Assembly (NCBI GenBank): GCA_944324235.1
Contig: CALUVN010000010.1
Coordinates: 1 to 48,029, forward strand
DNA length: 48,029 bases
Source: Candidatus Gastranaerophilales bacterium
GTDB taxonomy: Bacteria; Cyanobacteriota; Vampirovibrionia; Gastranaerophilales; Gastranaerophilaceae
Direction of reading: 5' to 3'
The notes below the pieces were generated by a model that ran no database searches, was not told where the DNA came from, and saw only the letters and a list, made by a program, of their open reading frames with translations. Both the position numbers and the translations under genes were made by a program. Positions 1-8,579 of this stretch are shown piece by piece. How positions within the stretch are numbered: the stretch's first letter is position 1; every line of letters begins with the position of its first letter.

Positions 1-13
1 AAGTTTAAATTTT

Positions 14-45
14 AAACCCGCCGCTAAAATATTTACGACGGGTTT
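14..45 (-). terminator. Probable terminator of the flagellar rod operon
   Basis: A 10-bp stem (14-23 with 36-45, one mismatch that becomes a G-U wobble in the minus-strand RNA) encloses a 12-base AT-rich loop. It lies just downstream of the flgC stop codon. The tract that follows on the minus strand is AT-rich, not a clean U-run, so termination could be weak, or the operon may continue beyond the window edge. Confidence 0.5.
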
Positions 46-70
46 TGCATAATTTTACTCAATATATTCC

Positions 71-514
71 CTATTTACCTATTTCAAGGGCTCTCTGTGC
101 CATTGATTTTGAAATGTTGATTACCGCAAGGTTTGCCTCATAAGCTCTTTGTGCCAATATAGCATCTGCCATATCAACCATTGCGTTTACGTTAGAAGCT
201 CTGATATATCCTTCAGCATCAGCGTCCGGATGGCCGGGTTTATAAATCTTATCGCCCAGCGTCGGATCTTCCACACATCCGCTGAATACTACACCGCCCT
301 GCAGATACGGTAATGTCCCCACTCCGAAAACATCCTCTTTCATCGCATTCATTAAGCCATGAAACGATATATCTTCTGTTGCGTTCAATACTGGAATTCT
401 TCTTACATAATTCGGGGTATCAACGTTTGCGATGTTCTTTGCGTGCATATCAAGCCGCAGCCCGTGAGCTTTCAGGGCATTTGAACCGATATTCATTGAT
501 TCCATTATTGACAT
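71..514 (-). CDS. flgC: Flagellar basal-body rod protein FlgC
   Basis: Proximal rod subunit of the flagellar basal body, exported through the flagellar type III apparatus into the periplasm. The 147 residues match the usual FlgC size. The N-terminus carries the rod/hook signature (KNIANVDTPNYVRR, about residues 26-39), and the C-terminus carries the family helix with AQRAYEANLAVINISKSM. The start has a good Shine-Dalgarno (AGGAG, 8 bases upstream). It is the last gene of the minus-strand set flgF-like, flgG-like, flgB, flgC, with 25 bases separating it from flgB. The middle region (about residues 50-95) is variable, as is normal in this family. Confidence 0.95.
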   Translation of the reverse strand: MSIMESMNIGSNALKAHGLRLDMHAKNIANVDTPNYVRRIPVLNATEDISFHGLMNAMKEDVFGVGTLPYLQGGVVFSGCVEDPTLGDKIYKPGHPDADAEGYIRASNVNAMVDMADAILAQRAYEANLAVINISKSMAQRALEIGK

Positions 515-539
515 ATTATCTGCTCCTGTCTATTTATCA

Positions 540-887
540 TTACTTACCGACATTTATTACGGTTTTCATCTCCGTAACTATATTTGTCATTCTACGTGTC
601 GCCATTGTATAAAGAATCGAGTTCTGTTGGATTTTCATTAATTCCTGTGCAGGATCAATTTCTTCATAATGACGCTCTTCTATAACTCCGGAAGGTCCTA
701 ATGCTTCCGATAATTTTGTTTCCAAAGGACTGTTCATTGAATTCAGGTAATCGCCAAAGTTTATGTCACGACGTACATATCCGGGAGTATCAATGTTCGC
801 AAGGTTTGAGCCCAAAGCTCTCTGCCTTTGGGATATTAAATCCATCATTAATGTTACTTTACCCATATTGTCAAGTGACGTAAACAT
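540..887 (-). CDS. flgB: Flagellar basal-body rod protein FlgB
   Basis: Proximal rod subunit that assembles with FlgC, FlgF and FliE between the MS ring and the distal rod. The protein has 115 residues, slightly shorter than typical FlgB (about 130). The N-terminal signature LGSNLANIDTPGYVRRDINF (about residues 26-45) is diagnostic. The C-terminal half carries the FlgB-like 'DPAQELMKIQQNSILYTMATRRM' type helix, of which the DPAQELMKIQQN part is clearest. It lies between the flgG-like gene and flgC, the common flgB-flgC order. No unusual residues were seen. Confidence 0.93.
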   Translation of the reverse strand: MFTSLDNMGKVTLMMDLISQRQRALGSNLANIDTPGYVRRDINFGDYLNSMNSPLETKLSEALGPSGVIEERHYEEIDPAQELMKIQQNSILYTMATRRMTNIVTEMKTVINVGK

Positions 888-907
888 AGCTTCTTAAACC
901 TCCCGAA

Positions 908-1624
908 TTACTCTCTGATGTTGATTGCCTTGTTGTACATGTCATCAACAACTTTTATCATTCTTGTACTTGCAAGCATTGATGCATTAAGTCTCAGCAT
1001 ATCAGTGACACCGTTATAGATACTTGTATTGGAGTTTTCCAGATTATTCTGACGGAAACAGTCATGATTTTTAACGAGAATTGCTTTTCCCGCCACCTCT
1101 GTCGGAACAAGTTTGTTTTTACCAATTTGTTCCAGTCCTTCAGGATTTTCAAATCTAACCAGAGGGATATTGCCAAGATGCTCAGGTTTCGGGTCATCTG
1201 CTGCCGTATAAGCTACAACATCGCCGTTTGGTTTGATTTCAAACTTGTAGCAGTTTGTCGGGATTTTTATGCCGTTACCGACAATCCAATCGTCATTTGT
1301 CACAAGATAACCGTCACGACCTTGTTTAAAAGCACCGTCACGAGTATAGGCCACTTCTCCGGATTCTGAAAATACAGGAATAAATCCGACACCATCCACA
1401 GCAACATCATAAGGATTGCTTGTTATCTGGATTGAGCCCTGACTGTAATCCGTTCTTATTGCACCTGTCAGATAACCGTCTTCTGTAAGCATTTGCTCAA
1501 AACTTATGGTCTTATAACCTCTGGTATTGAAGTTTGCAAGATTATTACCGACCTGTCCGAGCCTTTCAAACTGGTTAATCGCGTTATCTATACTTCTTCT
1601 GACAATTCCTTGCATACTGTACAT
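908..1624 (-). CDS. flgG: Flagellar hook-basal body protein, FlgG-like distal rod protein
   Basis: Member of the FlgE/F/G family that builds the distal rod. Near residues 24-37 it has NNLANFNTRGYKTI, the family N-terminal signature, followed by the central D1 domain with NPYDVAVDGVGFIPV and AYTRDGAFKQ. The C-terminus ends in a long amphipathic helix (TDMLRLNASMLASTRMIKVVDDM). At 238 residues it is a little shorter than typical FlgG (about 260). FlgG and FlgF are hard to separate by eye. Position next to flgB/flgC and the more canonical signature favour FlgG here. Confidence 0.8.
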   Translation of the reverse strand: MYSMQGIVRRSIDNAINQFERLGQVGNNLANFNTRGYKTISFEQMLTEDGYLTGAIRTDYSQGSIQITSNPYDVAVDGVGFIPVFSESGEVAYTRDGAFKQGRDGYLVTNDDWIVGNGIKIPTNCYKFEIKPNGDVVAYTAADDPKPEHLGNIPLVRFENPEGLEQIGKNKLVPTEVAGKAILVKNHDCFRQNNLENSNTSIYNGVTDMLRLNASMLASTRMIKVVDDMYNKAINIRE

Positions 1625-1650
1625 AATTTAATACCTCATTTATTCAAAGC

Positions 1651-2349
1651 TTATGATACTGAACCGAGTTGGGAAATTACTTTTTGCAGGTTCTGGTTTT
1701 GAATCATAAAAATCTGTCTGTTTGCCTCAAAATTTCTGATTATCGGCATCATTCCGATAAACTCATTTTGCAGGGCAACGTTTGAATATTCGTTATATCC
1801 CTGCTTTACTTGAGGGTCCATAACAAGCATACCGTTGCTGTCTACAACGCCTATATAACCTGCTTTTTCAAGCTTGCCGGTTTCAAGATTAACCACCTGC
1901 ACAAGCCCGTTTTCGCTTATTTTGATATCTTCAAGTTTTTCCGGCACAAACGGTAATTTTATCGGCATACCGGAATTCGACAGAACATTATAATCCTGCA
2001 GGGTAAGAAGATTACCTTCTTTATCTATTTTAAATCTGCCGTCACGGGTCAATTTCACACCGTCAGGAGTCTGCGTCTGGAAATAACCTTTAACTGCTAT
2101 TGCTAAATCAAGAGGATTTTCAGAAAGGGCAATCCGTCCGACTTTATCATCTACGGTCTGGGATAAACCGTGTACGCCGATGAATTCAGTCAGAGATGAT
2201 ACTACCGGCTCTTTTCGCTGATAACCGATTTTATCAAACCCGTTTATATTTTCGTTTGTCATACCGATAAGTTCGGTCTGAACATGCATTGCCCGCAAAG
2301 ATGCGGTTATACCTTTTTCTACGTATCGTATTCCGCCGTTTATCTTCAT
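1651..2349 (-). CDS. Flagellar hook-basal body protein, FlgF/FlgG-like rod protein
   Basis: A second FlgE/F/G-family protein, 232 residues, probably the FlgF-type rod subunit. The N-terminal signature is degenerate (TNENINGFDKIGYQR replaces the usual N-x-A-N-x-x-T-x-G-Y), while the core motifs NPLDLAIAVKGYFQ and LTRDGRFKIDKEGNLLT are well preserved. The C-terminal FlgG helix (RNFEANRQIFMIQNQNLQKV) is present. I start it at the ATG at 2349, preceded by AGAGG with 7 bases of spacing; an upstream in-frame ATG at 2397 lacks such a site. First gene of the rod operon in this window. Confidence 0.78.
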   Translation of the reverse strand: MKINGGIRYVEKGITASLRAMHVQTELIGMTNENINGFDKIGYQRKEPVVSSLTEFIGVHGLSQTVDDKVGRIALSENPLDLAIAVKGYFQTQTPDGVKLTRDGRFKIDKEGNLLTLQDYNVLSNSGMPIKLPFVPEKLEDIKISENGLVQVVNLETGKLEKAGYIGVVDSNGMLVMDPQVKQGYNEYSNVALQNEFIGMMPIIRNFEANRQIFMIQNQNLQKVISQLGSVS

Positions 2350-2556
2350 TACAATACCTCTATGCCTTTCCTTATCGTACAATCGGCTGAATCCCATTAT
2401 TTAATTAATGATTTATCAAAAATTCATCCGTTTGTATGACTTTTGTTTTATGTCTTAATGATTATTTTTCAAAAGTCAAATTCCGCGGAATTAAAAGTTT
2501 GTTTTTTTCTATACGGTATGATAATATTATTTTATAATTGGGAGAGATTATATTTT

Positions 2557-3771
2557 ATGGAATCAAAAATTGTTAATTTAGATAATGGTATAGAGCTTTA
2601 TTATAAAAAGAATGCGGACACCCCGCGTGTTGCATTATGTTTTAACTGTTCAATCAACGAACCGGAGAATATTCCGGGTATACACTCTTTGATGACAAGA
2701 TTATTTATGCAGGGGACAACAACTTATTCTGCCGAAGAATTGGCGGAAGAACTTGATAAATATGCCATTGAGTTTGCAGTAGAATTAAAACACGACTACT
2801 TAAGATTTAAATTTGTTGCACTCAATGAGGATTTTCCAAAAGCAGTCGAAATAATGACAGATATCGTTAAAAATACTACTTTTGACGACTTTAACAAAGA
2901 ACGTGAAAAAATGCGCGGCGAAATTATCGCTGAACTCGACGCTTCTAGAACTAAAGTCCTTGAAAATTATTATAAAAATCTTTATGAAGGACACTATTAC
3001 GGGCATACTTATACAAAAATTCTTGAAAACATTGATAAAATAAACAAAGATGATGTCATCAACGCGTATAAAAAAATAATATCAAACAGTAAAAAAGTTA
3101 TGTCGTTTGTAGGTGATTTACAATTTGAGGATGTTTTCAAAGAACTTAACGAAAAATTAGGCGATGTGGAAAATTCAAAAGATGAAAAAATCGGGCTTTC
3201 AACACCACAGCTTAACGAAAAAAAAGAACTTGAAATTATCAAACCTGATTTAAATCAGGCTCACATTGTTCAGGGCTGGTTTGTTCCGGGATTTAATGAG
3301 GAAGATTACCATGCATTATTGTTGTTGAATATAATACTCGGTGCAAGCGGTCTGTCCTCAAGATTATTTTTAGAGCTGAGAGACAAAAAAGGACTCGCTT
3401 ATGTTGTAAGAAGTTCTTACGAAACTCTTTCACTTGCGGCTAATTTTTCAATCTATATAGCTACCGAACCTAAAAACATTGAAGTTTCGCTTCAAGGTTT
3501 TAAAGAAGAAATTGATAAGGTAAAAAATATTCCTGTAAGCCTTGAAGAACTGGATAACGCAAGAAACAATATCCTTGGCAAATGGGCATTTTTACAGGAA
3601 AACAACAACCAGCAGGCGACACTTTCCGCACATTATGCGGTTATCGGGCTGGGATTTGATTTTAATGAAAAAACAAAACAAAGAATAAAAGAAGTTACGC
3701 CTGAACAAATTCAAAGCTGCGCACAAAAATATTTCAACGATAAATATGTATTGTCGATTTTAAAACCTTAA
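2557..3771 (+). CDS. M16-family (insulinase-like) protein lacking the HxxEH motif
   Basis: 404 residues with the two-halved M16B architecture. The C-terminal half has the typical SGLSSRLFLELRDKKGLAYVV signature region (the R/Y substrate-binding pair). In the N-terminal half the place of the zinc motif HxxEH reads HSLMT (residues 43-47), so only the first histidine survives; the usual glutamate and second histidine are replaced. In known two-subunit M16B enzymes one partner lacks HxxEH and supplies the R/Y pair, so this may be such a non-catalytic subunit, but no active partner is in the window. The start at 2557 follows GGGAGAG; an in-frame upstream extension to 2443 is hydrophobic and looks non-coding. 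Confidence 0.85.
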   Translation: MESKIVNLDNGIELYYKKNADTPRVALCFNCSINEPENIPGIHSLMTRLFMQGTTTYSAEELAEELDKYAIEFAVELKHDYLRFKFVALNEDFPKAVEIMTDIVKNTTFDDFNKEREKMRGEIIAELDASRTKVLENYYKNLYEGHYYGHTYTKILENIDKINKDDVINAYKKIISNSKKVMSFVGDLQFEDVFKELNEKLGDVENSKDEKIGLSTPQLNEKKELEIIKPDLNQAHIVQGWFVPGFNEEDYHALLLLNIILGASGLSSRLFLELRDKKGLAYVVRSSYETLSLAANFSIYIATEPKNIEVSLQGFKEEIDKVKNIPVSLEELDNARNNILGKWAFLQENNNQQATLSAHYAVIGLGFDFNEKTKQRIKEVTPEQIQSCAQKYFNDKYVLSILKP

Positions 3772-3845
3772 CTTGTCAGGTAATGTCTATTTCTTAAGAC
3801 TGATAAATAATAATCTCAAGGATTATCAAATTTGAGGTGCATAAG

Positions 3846-4400
3846 TTGAGGAATTTGACTAAAGTTTTTTTGTTAATTTTTGTATGCACCTGTGCGCCGA
3901 TATATGCTGATATGCGTACAATAACCATCGAAAAAAACTACACTGAAAATTCCGTAAGCATTGAAGAATTTCTCAAAACTAACGCAAAACATGCGGATAT
4001 AATGACGTTTACAAGAGTGCCGCGCGGTCTGATTGTTAGTATTGATGAAAAATATCTGTTTAATAAAGGCAGTTCAAAATTAAAACAGTCCGGCATCCCC
4101 GTTTTAAATGACATACTACAGGTTTTAAAACACATCGGAAGCAGATGCGTTATAGAAGGCCACAGCGAAAAAAACTCCTTTGAAAACCGGCCTTACAAAT
4201 CCGACTGGGAGCTTTCACTACTGAGAGCCGATAACGTCGTTAAATATTTTATTTTATACGGAGGGATAGATGCAGACCGGTTGTTTTCACTGGGGTTTGG
4301 AGAATACATGCCGTCCGTTGACAATGTTGACGAAAAAATGAATATAAACAGCAGAATAGACTTTGTATTTCTGGATTACGGAAAAAATACTAGGCAATAA
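3846..4400 (+). CDS. Secreted OmpA/MotB-like peptidoglycan-binding protein
   Basis: 184 residues: an N-terminal signal peptide (VFLLIFVCTCAPIYA) followed by an OmpA-like C-terminal domain with IEGHSEKN (about residue 100), DWELSLLRADNVVKYFI and a terminal NSRIDFVF. The WELS-x-x-RA-x-x-VV pattern and GFGEYMP resemble MotB. The hydrophobic segment has no Asp of the kind used for ion transfer by MotB, so it is probably not a stator subunit. I prefer the TTG at 3846, because GAGGTG sits 6 bases before it; a GTG at 3837 is the alternative. It is convergent with the sigma factor gene and overlaps it by 11 bases. Confidence 0.75.
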   Translation: MRNLTKVFLLIFVCTCAPIYADMRTITIEKNYTENSVSIEEFLKTNAKHADIMTFTRVPRGLIVSIDEKYLFNKGSSKLKQSGIPVLNDILQVLKHIGSRCVIEGHSEKNSFENRPYKSDWELSLLRADNVVKYFILYGGIDADRLFSLGFGEYMPSVDNVDEKMNINSRIDFVFLDYGKNTRQ

Positions 4401-5217
4401 TACTTTGACGAAGACGGGAACTTCTTGTCTCGCTGAGAATGTTTTTAAGTTTCATAATACCTTGTGCGTGGAGCTGACAGACACGGGATTCTGACATATT
4501 AATGGTAGCACCGATTTCTTTAAGCGTCATATTTTCCTGATAATAGAGCACCATTATAATTCTTTCACGCTCCGGCAATCTTTTCAATGCACGTTCAAGT
4601 TCTGATTTTATATTCTTTTCTTCAGCTTCTTCATAAGGAGTAAGTTTATTGGTGTCTTGAATAGTATCGATAATTTCAACACTGTCATCAGCATTGCCGC
4701 GTTTATCATATATTGAAGTCATGGTGGTATCTTCAGATAAAAGTTGATTAACTTTTTCAACATCCATATCAAGATATTGAGCGACTTCAGTAGTTGTAGG
4801 AGTTCTTCCCAATTCTTGTTTCAAAGTTTCCTGAGCATCTTTTATATCTTTAATTTTTTTTCTGACACTTCTTGGAAGAAAATCCTGTGAACGAATTTTA
4901 TCAAGAATTGTACCGCGGATTCTTATAAGAGCATAAGTTTCAAATCTTGTATTTTTTTGCGGCGAGTATCTTTCTACAGCATTTATAAGCCCTTCAACAC
5001 CATATCCTGCTATATCTTCAATAGATATAGTTGCAGGAAGGCTGACTTTTACCCGACCGACAACATACCGTATTAAATAAATATATTGAACAATAAGAGT
5101 ATCTCTTACAGTTTTGTTATTTTTATCCGCAAAATACTGCTGCCATAACTCGGCTAATTCTTCTGCAGAAAGCCTTTTAATATTGTTGTAAGATGTAAAA
5201 TCAAAATTCTGATCCAT
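4390..5217 (-). CDS. fliA: RNA polymerase sigma factor, FliA/WhiG (sigma-28) family
   Basis: 275-residue alternative sigma factor of the sigma-70 family. Region 2 is clear (IVQYIYLIRYVVGRV, SIEDIAGYGVEGLINAVERY, RFETYALIRIRGTILDKIRSQDFLPRSVR), followed by region 3 (GRTPTTTEVAQYLDM) and a region 4 helix-turn-helix (MTLKEIGATINMSESRVCQLHAQGIMKLK). The DFLPRSVR stretch is typical of FliA/WhiG. Closeness to the flagellar rod operon supports a motility role (inference). The ATG at 5217 was chosen; a TTG at 5229 is possible and neither has a strong Shine-Dalgarno. Confidence 0.9.
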   Translation of the reverse strand: MDQNFDFTSYNNIKRLSAEELAELWQQYFADKNNKTVRDTLIVQYIYLIRYVVGRVKVSLPATISIEDIAGYGVEGLINAVERYSPQKNTRFETYALIRIRGTILDKIRSQDFLPRSVRKKIKDIKDAQETLKQELGRTPTTTEVAQYLDMDVEKVNQLLSEDTTMTSIYDKRGNADDSVEIIDTIQDTNKLTPYEEAEEKNIKSELERALKRLPERERIIMVLYYQENMTLKEIGATINMSESRVCQLHAQGIMKLKNILSETRSSRLRQSIIA

Positions 5218-5471
5218 TAATCTACCCAAATATTGTCCAAATCAATAACCTATTATTATTCTATACAATATACGGTGACTAACATCATTTAAAAAGAGGA
5301 AAAACTTCTAATATACTCAAGATGATGTATAAGGGTGGAGCATGCTTGTTCAAACACTTGCCGAAACTGCAACAGAATGGATTTGCCGTAATAAAAGTTC
5401 ACAAAGTAGCAAAAGTTTTTTATCAGTCAATTTATAATAAAAAAATATTAATCTAAACAGGAAGGATACAA
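5218..5471. other. Intergenic region between fliA and the 529-residue protein
   Basis: About 250 bases separating divergent genes. TATAAT at 5433-5438 is a likely -10 for the plus-strand gene. A short plus-strand reading frame of 31 codons (5342-5437) has GGAG only one base before its ATG, and a 44-codon one overlaps it at 5322-5456; neither shows convincing coding character. I see no RNA gene. Confidence 0.5.
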
Positions 5472-7061
5472 ATGGAAATTAAAGTATTACCATATAGAAT
5501 AGGAAAAACGCCATATACGACACATAAAAAGACTGAAACAGTACATCTAATAAAACCATTAAATGATACAGTAAGTTTCCGCGGACAAGATATAAGCATG
5601 GATAATCTGCCTGAAACAAGTCTCTATCAGTTTGATACTTTGAAAGAAATTTTAGATAAAACTGCTGAAAAAGAAGAAAATATTATAAAAAAACAACTTT
5701 CAAACTTTATATTGAATGCAAGTAATACTCCACTACAAATGAAACTCGACAACTTAAACTTTTTAGATTACCACCACTCGATTTCAGCATCAGAAATCCC
5801 TGACTGTGATACAACGCTCAACAGAGTTTCCAGAGGCAATAAAGTTTATTACGAGTTGAATATTAATGATAAAGATAAGCAAAAACAAAAAATAATTTTT
5901 GACGGTGATAACATATTAATAAAAGATAATGCAAATATCAGTTCCCAAAACAGAATACAAGATATTAAATCAGCACTGGATAAATTGTTATACAGTCAAA
6001 TAAGTCAAACTGCAAACAATATACTGAAAACTCATTTAAATGCATTATACTCTGATATTATAGACTATAAAGTTACTCCTATTGAGGATCAATTCTACAG
6101 ATGCCCCCCTATTGCAACTTTTGTATTGGAGGAGACTAATACAGGCAAACAAGCTGTAATTAAAACAATTCAAAACAAGCCACAATATAAACTTCTTGAT
6201 GCAGGAAACAATATTAAAGTCCAATACTACCCTAAAGATAATTCTTCCGGAGTATTTTTCGATTTAGGAAAGTCCCAAATTCATACAACACATGACAGTA
6301 CCGGTAAATTAATAAAATATGGAATAATCGACGGAACTAAAGAAACCGAATTTACACTGAACCCCGATACCACTATAAAACAAAAAACAGAACGTGAAAT
6401 GGTGAACGACTTTAATTTCTGTACTGAAGAAAAAGAATATGAATATTTTAATAACGGTCAACTAAAACGCATTAAAGAAATCAAAAAACTACCTGACTTT
6501 AATGCACCTCCGAAAGGTAATAAAACAAGTATACTTTATCACTATATAAGTGATGAAAAAATTTATGATGAAAATAGCAATTTAAAAGAACATAATATTA
6601 AAGAATTCTATAGTTATATTCACGAGCTGAACCCTGATTATCAAGAAACTTTAATGCATATTGAATATGATGACAAAGGAAATATTAAAACAAAACAATT
6701 GTTCGGACTAGTAAAAGTACCTTCTATAAACATATCAACCACCAGAATACCTGAAATAAATCTTGATGACCCCGACAATATACTTACAATACATAGAAAG
6801 TCAGACTACTATGAGATAAAAAATGGGAAGAAATACAGCAGAAGCGACAGAGATCGTGAATTTATCCAATACAATGTAGTTTATTATCCTGACGGAAAAA
6901 CTCCAAAATCTATAGAATGCAGAGATACTAGCGGAAGATGGGACAAGAGAACATTCAAAAAGACTTTTTATCCGACAGGACAGCTGAGATCAGAAGAATA
7001 TCCTAACAATAAAAAGGAATACCTCCCTGACGGTTCAATATTCACTGAAGAAAACTTTTGA
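5472..7061 (+). CDS. Unknown protein with YD/MORN-like C-terminal repeats and N-terminal VSFRG motif
   Basis: 529 residues, not recognised as a whole. The N-terminus has no signal peptide but carries VSFRG at residues 34-38, a motif shared with several other unknown proteins in this window. The middle is helical and charged. From about residue 320 to the end there are repeated short units of the pattern Y-x-x-x-G-x-L/I-K (YFNNGQLKRI, YDDKGNIKTK, YYPDGKTPKS, FYPTGQLRSE, YLPDGSIF), resembling MORN-variant/YwqK-type repeats. Similar units occur in the 888-residue zincin at 36122. The start is preceded by AGGAAGGA, and TATAAT at 5433-5438 is a possible -10. A strong terminator follows at 7083. 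Confidence 0.8.
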   Translation: MEIKVLPYRIGKTPYTTHKKTETVHLIKPLNDTVSFRGQDISMDNLPETSLYQFDTLKEILDKTAEKEENIIKKQLSNFILNASNTPLQMKLDNLNFLDYHHSISASEIPDCDTTLNRVSRGNKVYYELNINDKDKQKQKIIFDGDNILIKDNANISSQNRIQDIKSALDKLLYSQISQTANNILKTHLNALYSDIIDYKVTPIEDQFYRCPPIATFVLEETNTGKQAVIKTIQNKPQYKLLDAGNNIKVQYYPKDNSSGVFFDLGKSQIHTTHDSTGKLIKYGIIDGTKETEFTLNPDTTIKQKTEREMVNDFNFCTEEKEYEYFNNGQLKRIKEIKKLPDFNAPPKGNKTSILYHYISDEKIYDENSNLKEHNIKEFYSYIHELNPDYQETLMHIEYDDKGNIKTKQLFGLVKVPSINISTTRIPEINLDDPDNILTIHRKSDYYEIKNGKKYSRSDRDREFIQYNVVYYPDGKTPKSIECRDTSGRWDKRTFKKTFYPTGQLRSEEYPNNKKEYLPDGSIFTEENF

Positions 7062-7082
7062 TTTCCATATTTTCAAATAAAT

Positions 7083-7111
7083 AACCCCTCTGTTTTAAAA
7101 ACAGAGGGGTT
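7083..7111. terminator. Strong bidirectional terminator
   Basis: A perfect 13-bp stem (7083-7095 with 7099-7111) has a three-base loop and an AAACAGAGGGG core, flanked by A-rich and T-rich sequence on both sides. It lies between two convergent genes (the 529-residue protein and the CorC-like transporter), so it can serve both. Confidence 0.9.
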
Positions 7112-7133
7112 ATAAAATATTTTTGAAAACAAA

Positions 7134-8498
7134 TTAATTATTGTTATCTTGAGCCTCTTCCTTTTCCTCTTCAGGCGGTTGTTCTCTTTTAATAATTAAT
7201 TTTGTAATTCTTGCACCATCGATTTCTTTTACAATGAAATTCAATCCGTTTAAAGAAGCACTGTCATTAACTTCAGCAAGTCTGCCAAGCTGCTTAACCA
7301 CAAGCCCTCCTATTGTATCAACATCCTCATCATCAAAATCCTTTTCATCAAGATTAAAGAATTCTGCGATTTCGTCAATTCTCATCATTGCATTAGCTTC
7401 ATAAACATCAGGTGCAATTTCTTTTATATCTTCTTCTTCTTCTTCCTCGTCAAACTCATCCTGAACATCACCGAATATTTCTTCCATAACGTCTTCAAGA
7501 GTAATAAGGCCTGAAGTTCCGCCGAATTCATCAATAACAATAGCCATTTGACCTTTGCGTTTTTTGAATTCCAAAATCAAATTATCCATTGTCATTGTTT
7601 CCGGAACCAGCAGAATTTCTCTTTGTATTTGGCTTATCGGACGTTCTTCATTTCTCAAAGCGAGTGAATACAAATCCTTAACATGCACCAGACCTGTTAT
7701 ATGGTCGATATCATCTTCATATACAGGATATCTTGTATATTGATTTTCCGCAGCAAGCTTATTTAGTTCTTCTATTGATGCATCAATAGAAATACAAACC
7801 ATATCTGTTCTCGGAATCATAACCTGTTTTGCGGTTAAATCCGAGAATTTGAATGCATTGTGCAGAATATCTTTTTCGGTTTCGTTAAGCACACCGCCGT
7901 CATAACTTGCGTTAACAAGCATATCAAGTTCTTCTGTTGAATGCACCAGAGAACCTCTGTGTGAGTGCGGGATGTGGAAAAGTTTAAGCAGCCAGTTGCC
8001 AAACCCGTTCAAAACCCATATAAACGGGTTAAACACAAATGTAATAATCTGCATCGGCTTTGCAATAATAAGCGTTGTTTTTTCGGTGAATTCAAGCGCA
8101 ATAGATTTCGGGATTAATTCGCCTATCACAACGTGCAAAAGCGTAATCAGAGCAAATGCAATCGATACCGAAAGCGTATGTGTCGCGATATCCTGTCCGA
8201 CCCCCGGAATAAATGAAAATACAGGTTCGATAATATGAGCAAGAGTACCTTCACCAACCCAACCTAAGCCGATACTGGATATTGTTACACCGAGTTGTAC
8301 GGCAGCTATAAATTTATCCAAATCTTTCAAAGCCTCAAGAGCAATTTTAGCATTGTAATTACCTTCATTTACAAGCTGCTCAATTCTGGTCTTTCTGACC
8401 TTAACCATTGCAAATTCTGAGGCGACAAAAAATCCGTTTGAAAATAACAAAAACGCTATCACAAACAAGTTAAATATTGTATTTGCCGAGTCATCCAT
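7134..8498 (-). CDS. CNNM/CorC-HlyC family membrane protein (DUF21-CBS pair-CorC domain)
   Basis: 454 residues with the standard three-part architecture. Residues 1-190 form a DUF21 transmembrane domain (ANTIFNLFVIAFLLFSNGFFVASEFAMVKVRKTRIEQL onset), about 205-330 form two CBS domains (MIPRTDMVCISIDASIEEL; GQMAIVIDEFGGTSGLITLEDVMEEIFG), and about 350-435 form the transporter-associated CorC domain. Family members are linked to Mg2+ or other cation transport and are often misnamed hemolysins. The acidic runs EEEEEE and the C-terminal EEEKEEAQ are notable but common. The ATG at 8498 lacks a strong Shine-Dalgarno. The gene stands alone on this strand. Confidence 0.9.
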   Translation of the reverse strand: MDDSANTIFNLFVIAFLLFSNGFFVASEFAMVKVRKTRIEQLVNEGNYNAKIALEALKDLDKFIAAVQLGVTISSIGLGWVGEGTLAHIIEPVFSFIPGVGQDIATHTLSVSIAFALITLLHVVIGELIPKSIALEFTEKTTLIIAKPMQIITFVFNPFIWVLNGFGNWLLKLFHIPHSHRGSLVHSTEELDMLVNASYDGGVLNETEKDILHNAFKFSDLTAKQVMIPRTDMVCISIDASIEELNKLAAENQYTRYPVYEDDIDHITGLVHVKDLYSLALRNEERPISQIQREILLVPETMTMDNLILEFKKRKGQMAIVIDEFGGTSGLITLEDVMEEIFGDVQDEFDEEEEEEDIKEIAPDVYEANAMMRIDEIAEFFNLDEKDFDDEDVDTIGGLVVKQLGRLAEVNDSASLNGLNFIVKEIDGARITKLIIKREQPPEEEKEEAQDNNN

Positions 8499-8579
8499 TA
8501 TGTCTTTTTTTATCCTTTAAAAATTATAAGCTCTTTTATTTTGTAATTATAATATTATTTTATAAATAAATCAAGATTA

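Noticed and set aside
2380-2387. Possible sigma-28 promoter before the rod operon
   Set aside because: Only the -10-like half is present, with no TAAA at the expected distance, so it is mentioned under findings but not annotated.
3846-4400. MotB stator protein
   Set aside because: The hydrophobic segment looks like a cleavable signal peptide, has no Asp, and no motA gene is adjacent.
5322-5456. Overlapping short frames of 44 and 31 codons upstream of the 529-residue protein gene
   Set aside because: The 44-codon frame has no good ribosome site, and the 31-codon one (5342-5437) has GGAG too close to its ATG. Neither has coding-like composition, so they were left as intergenic.
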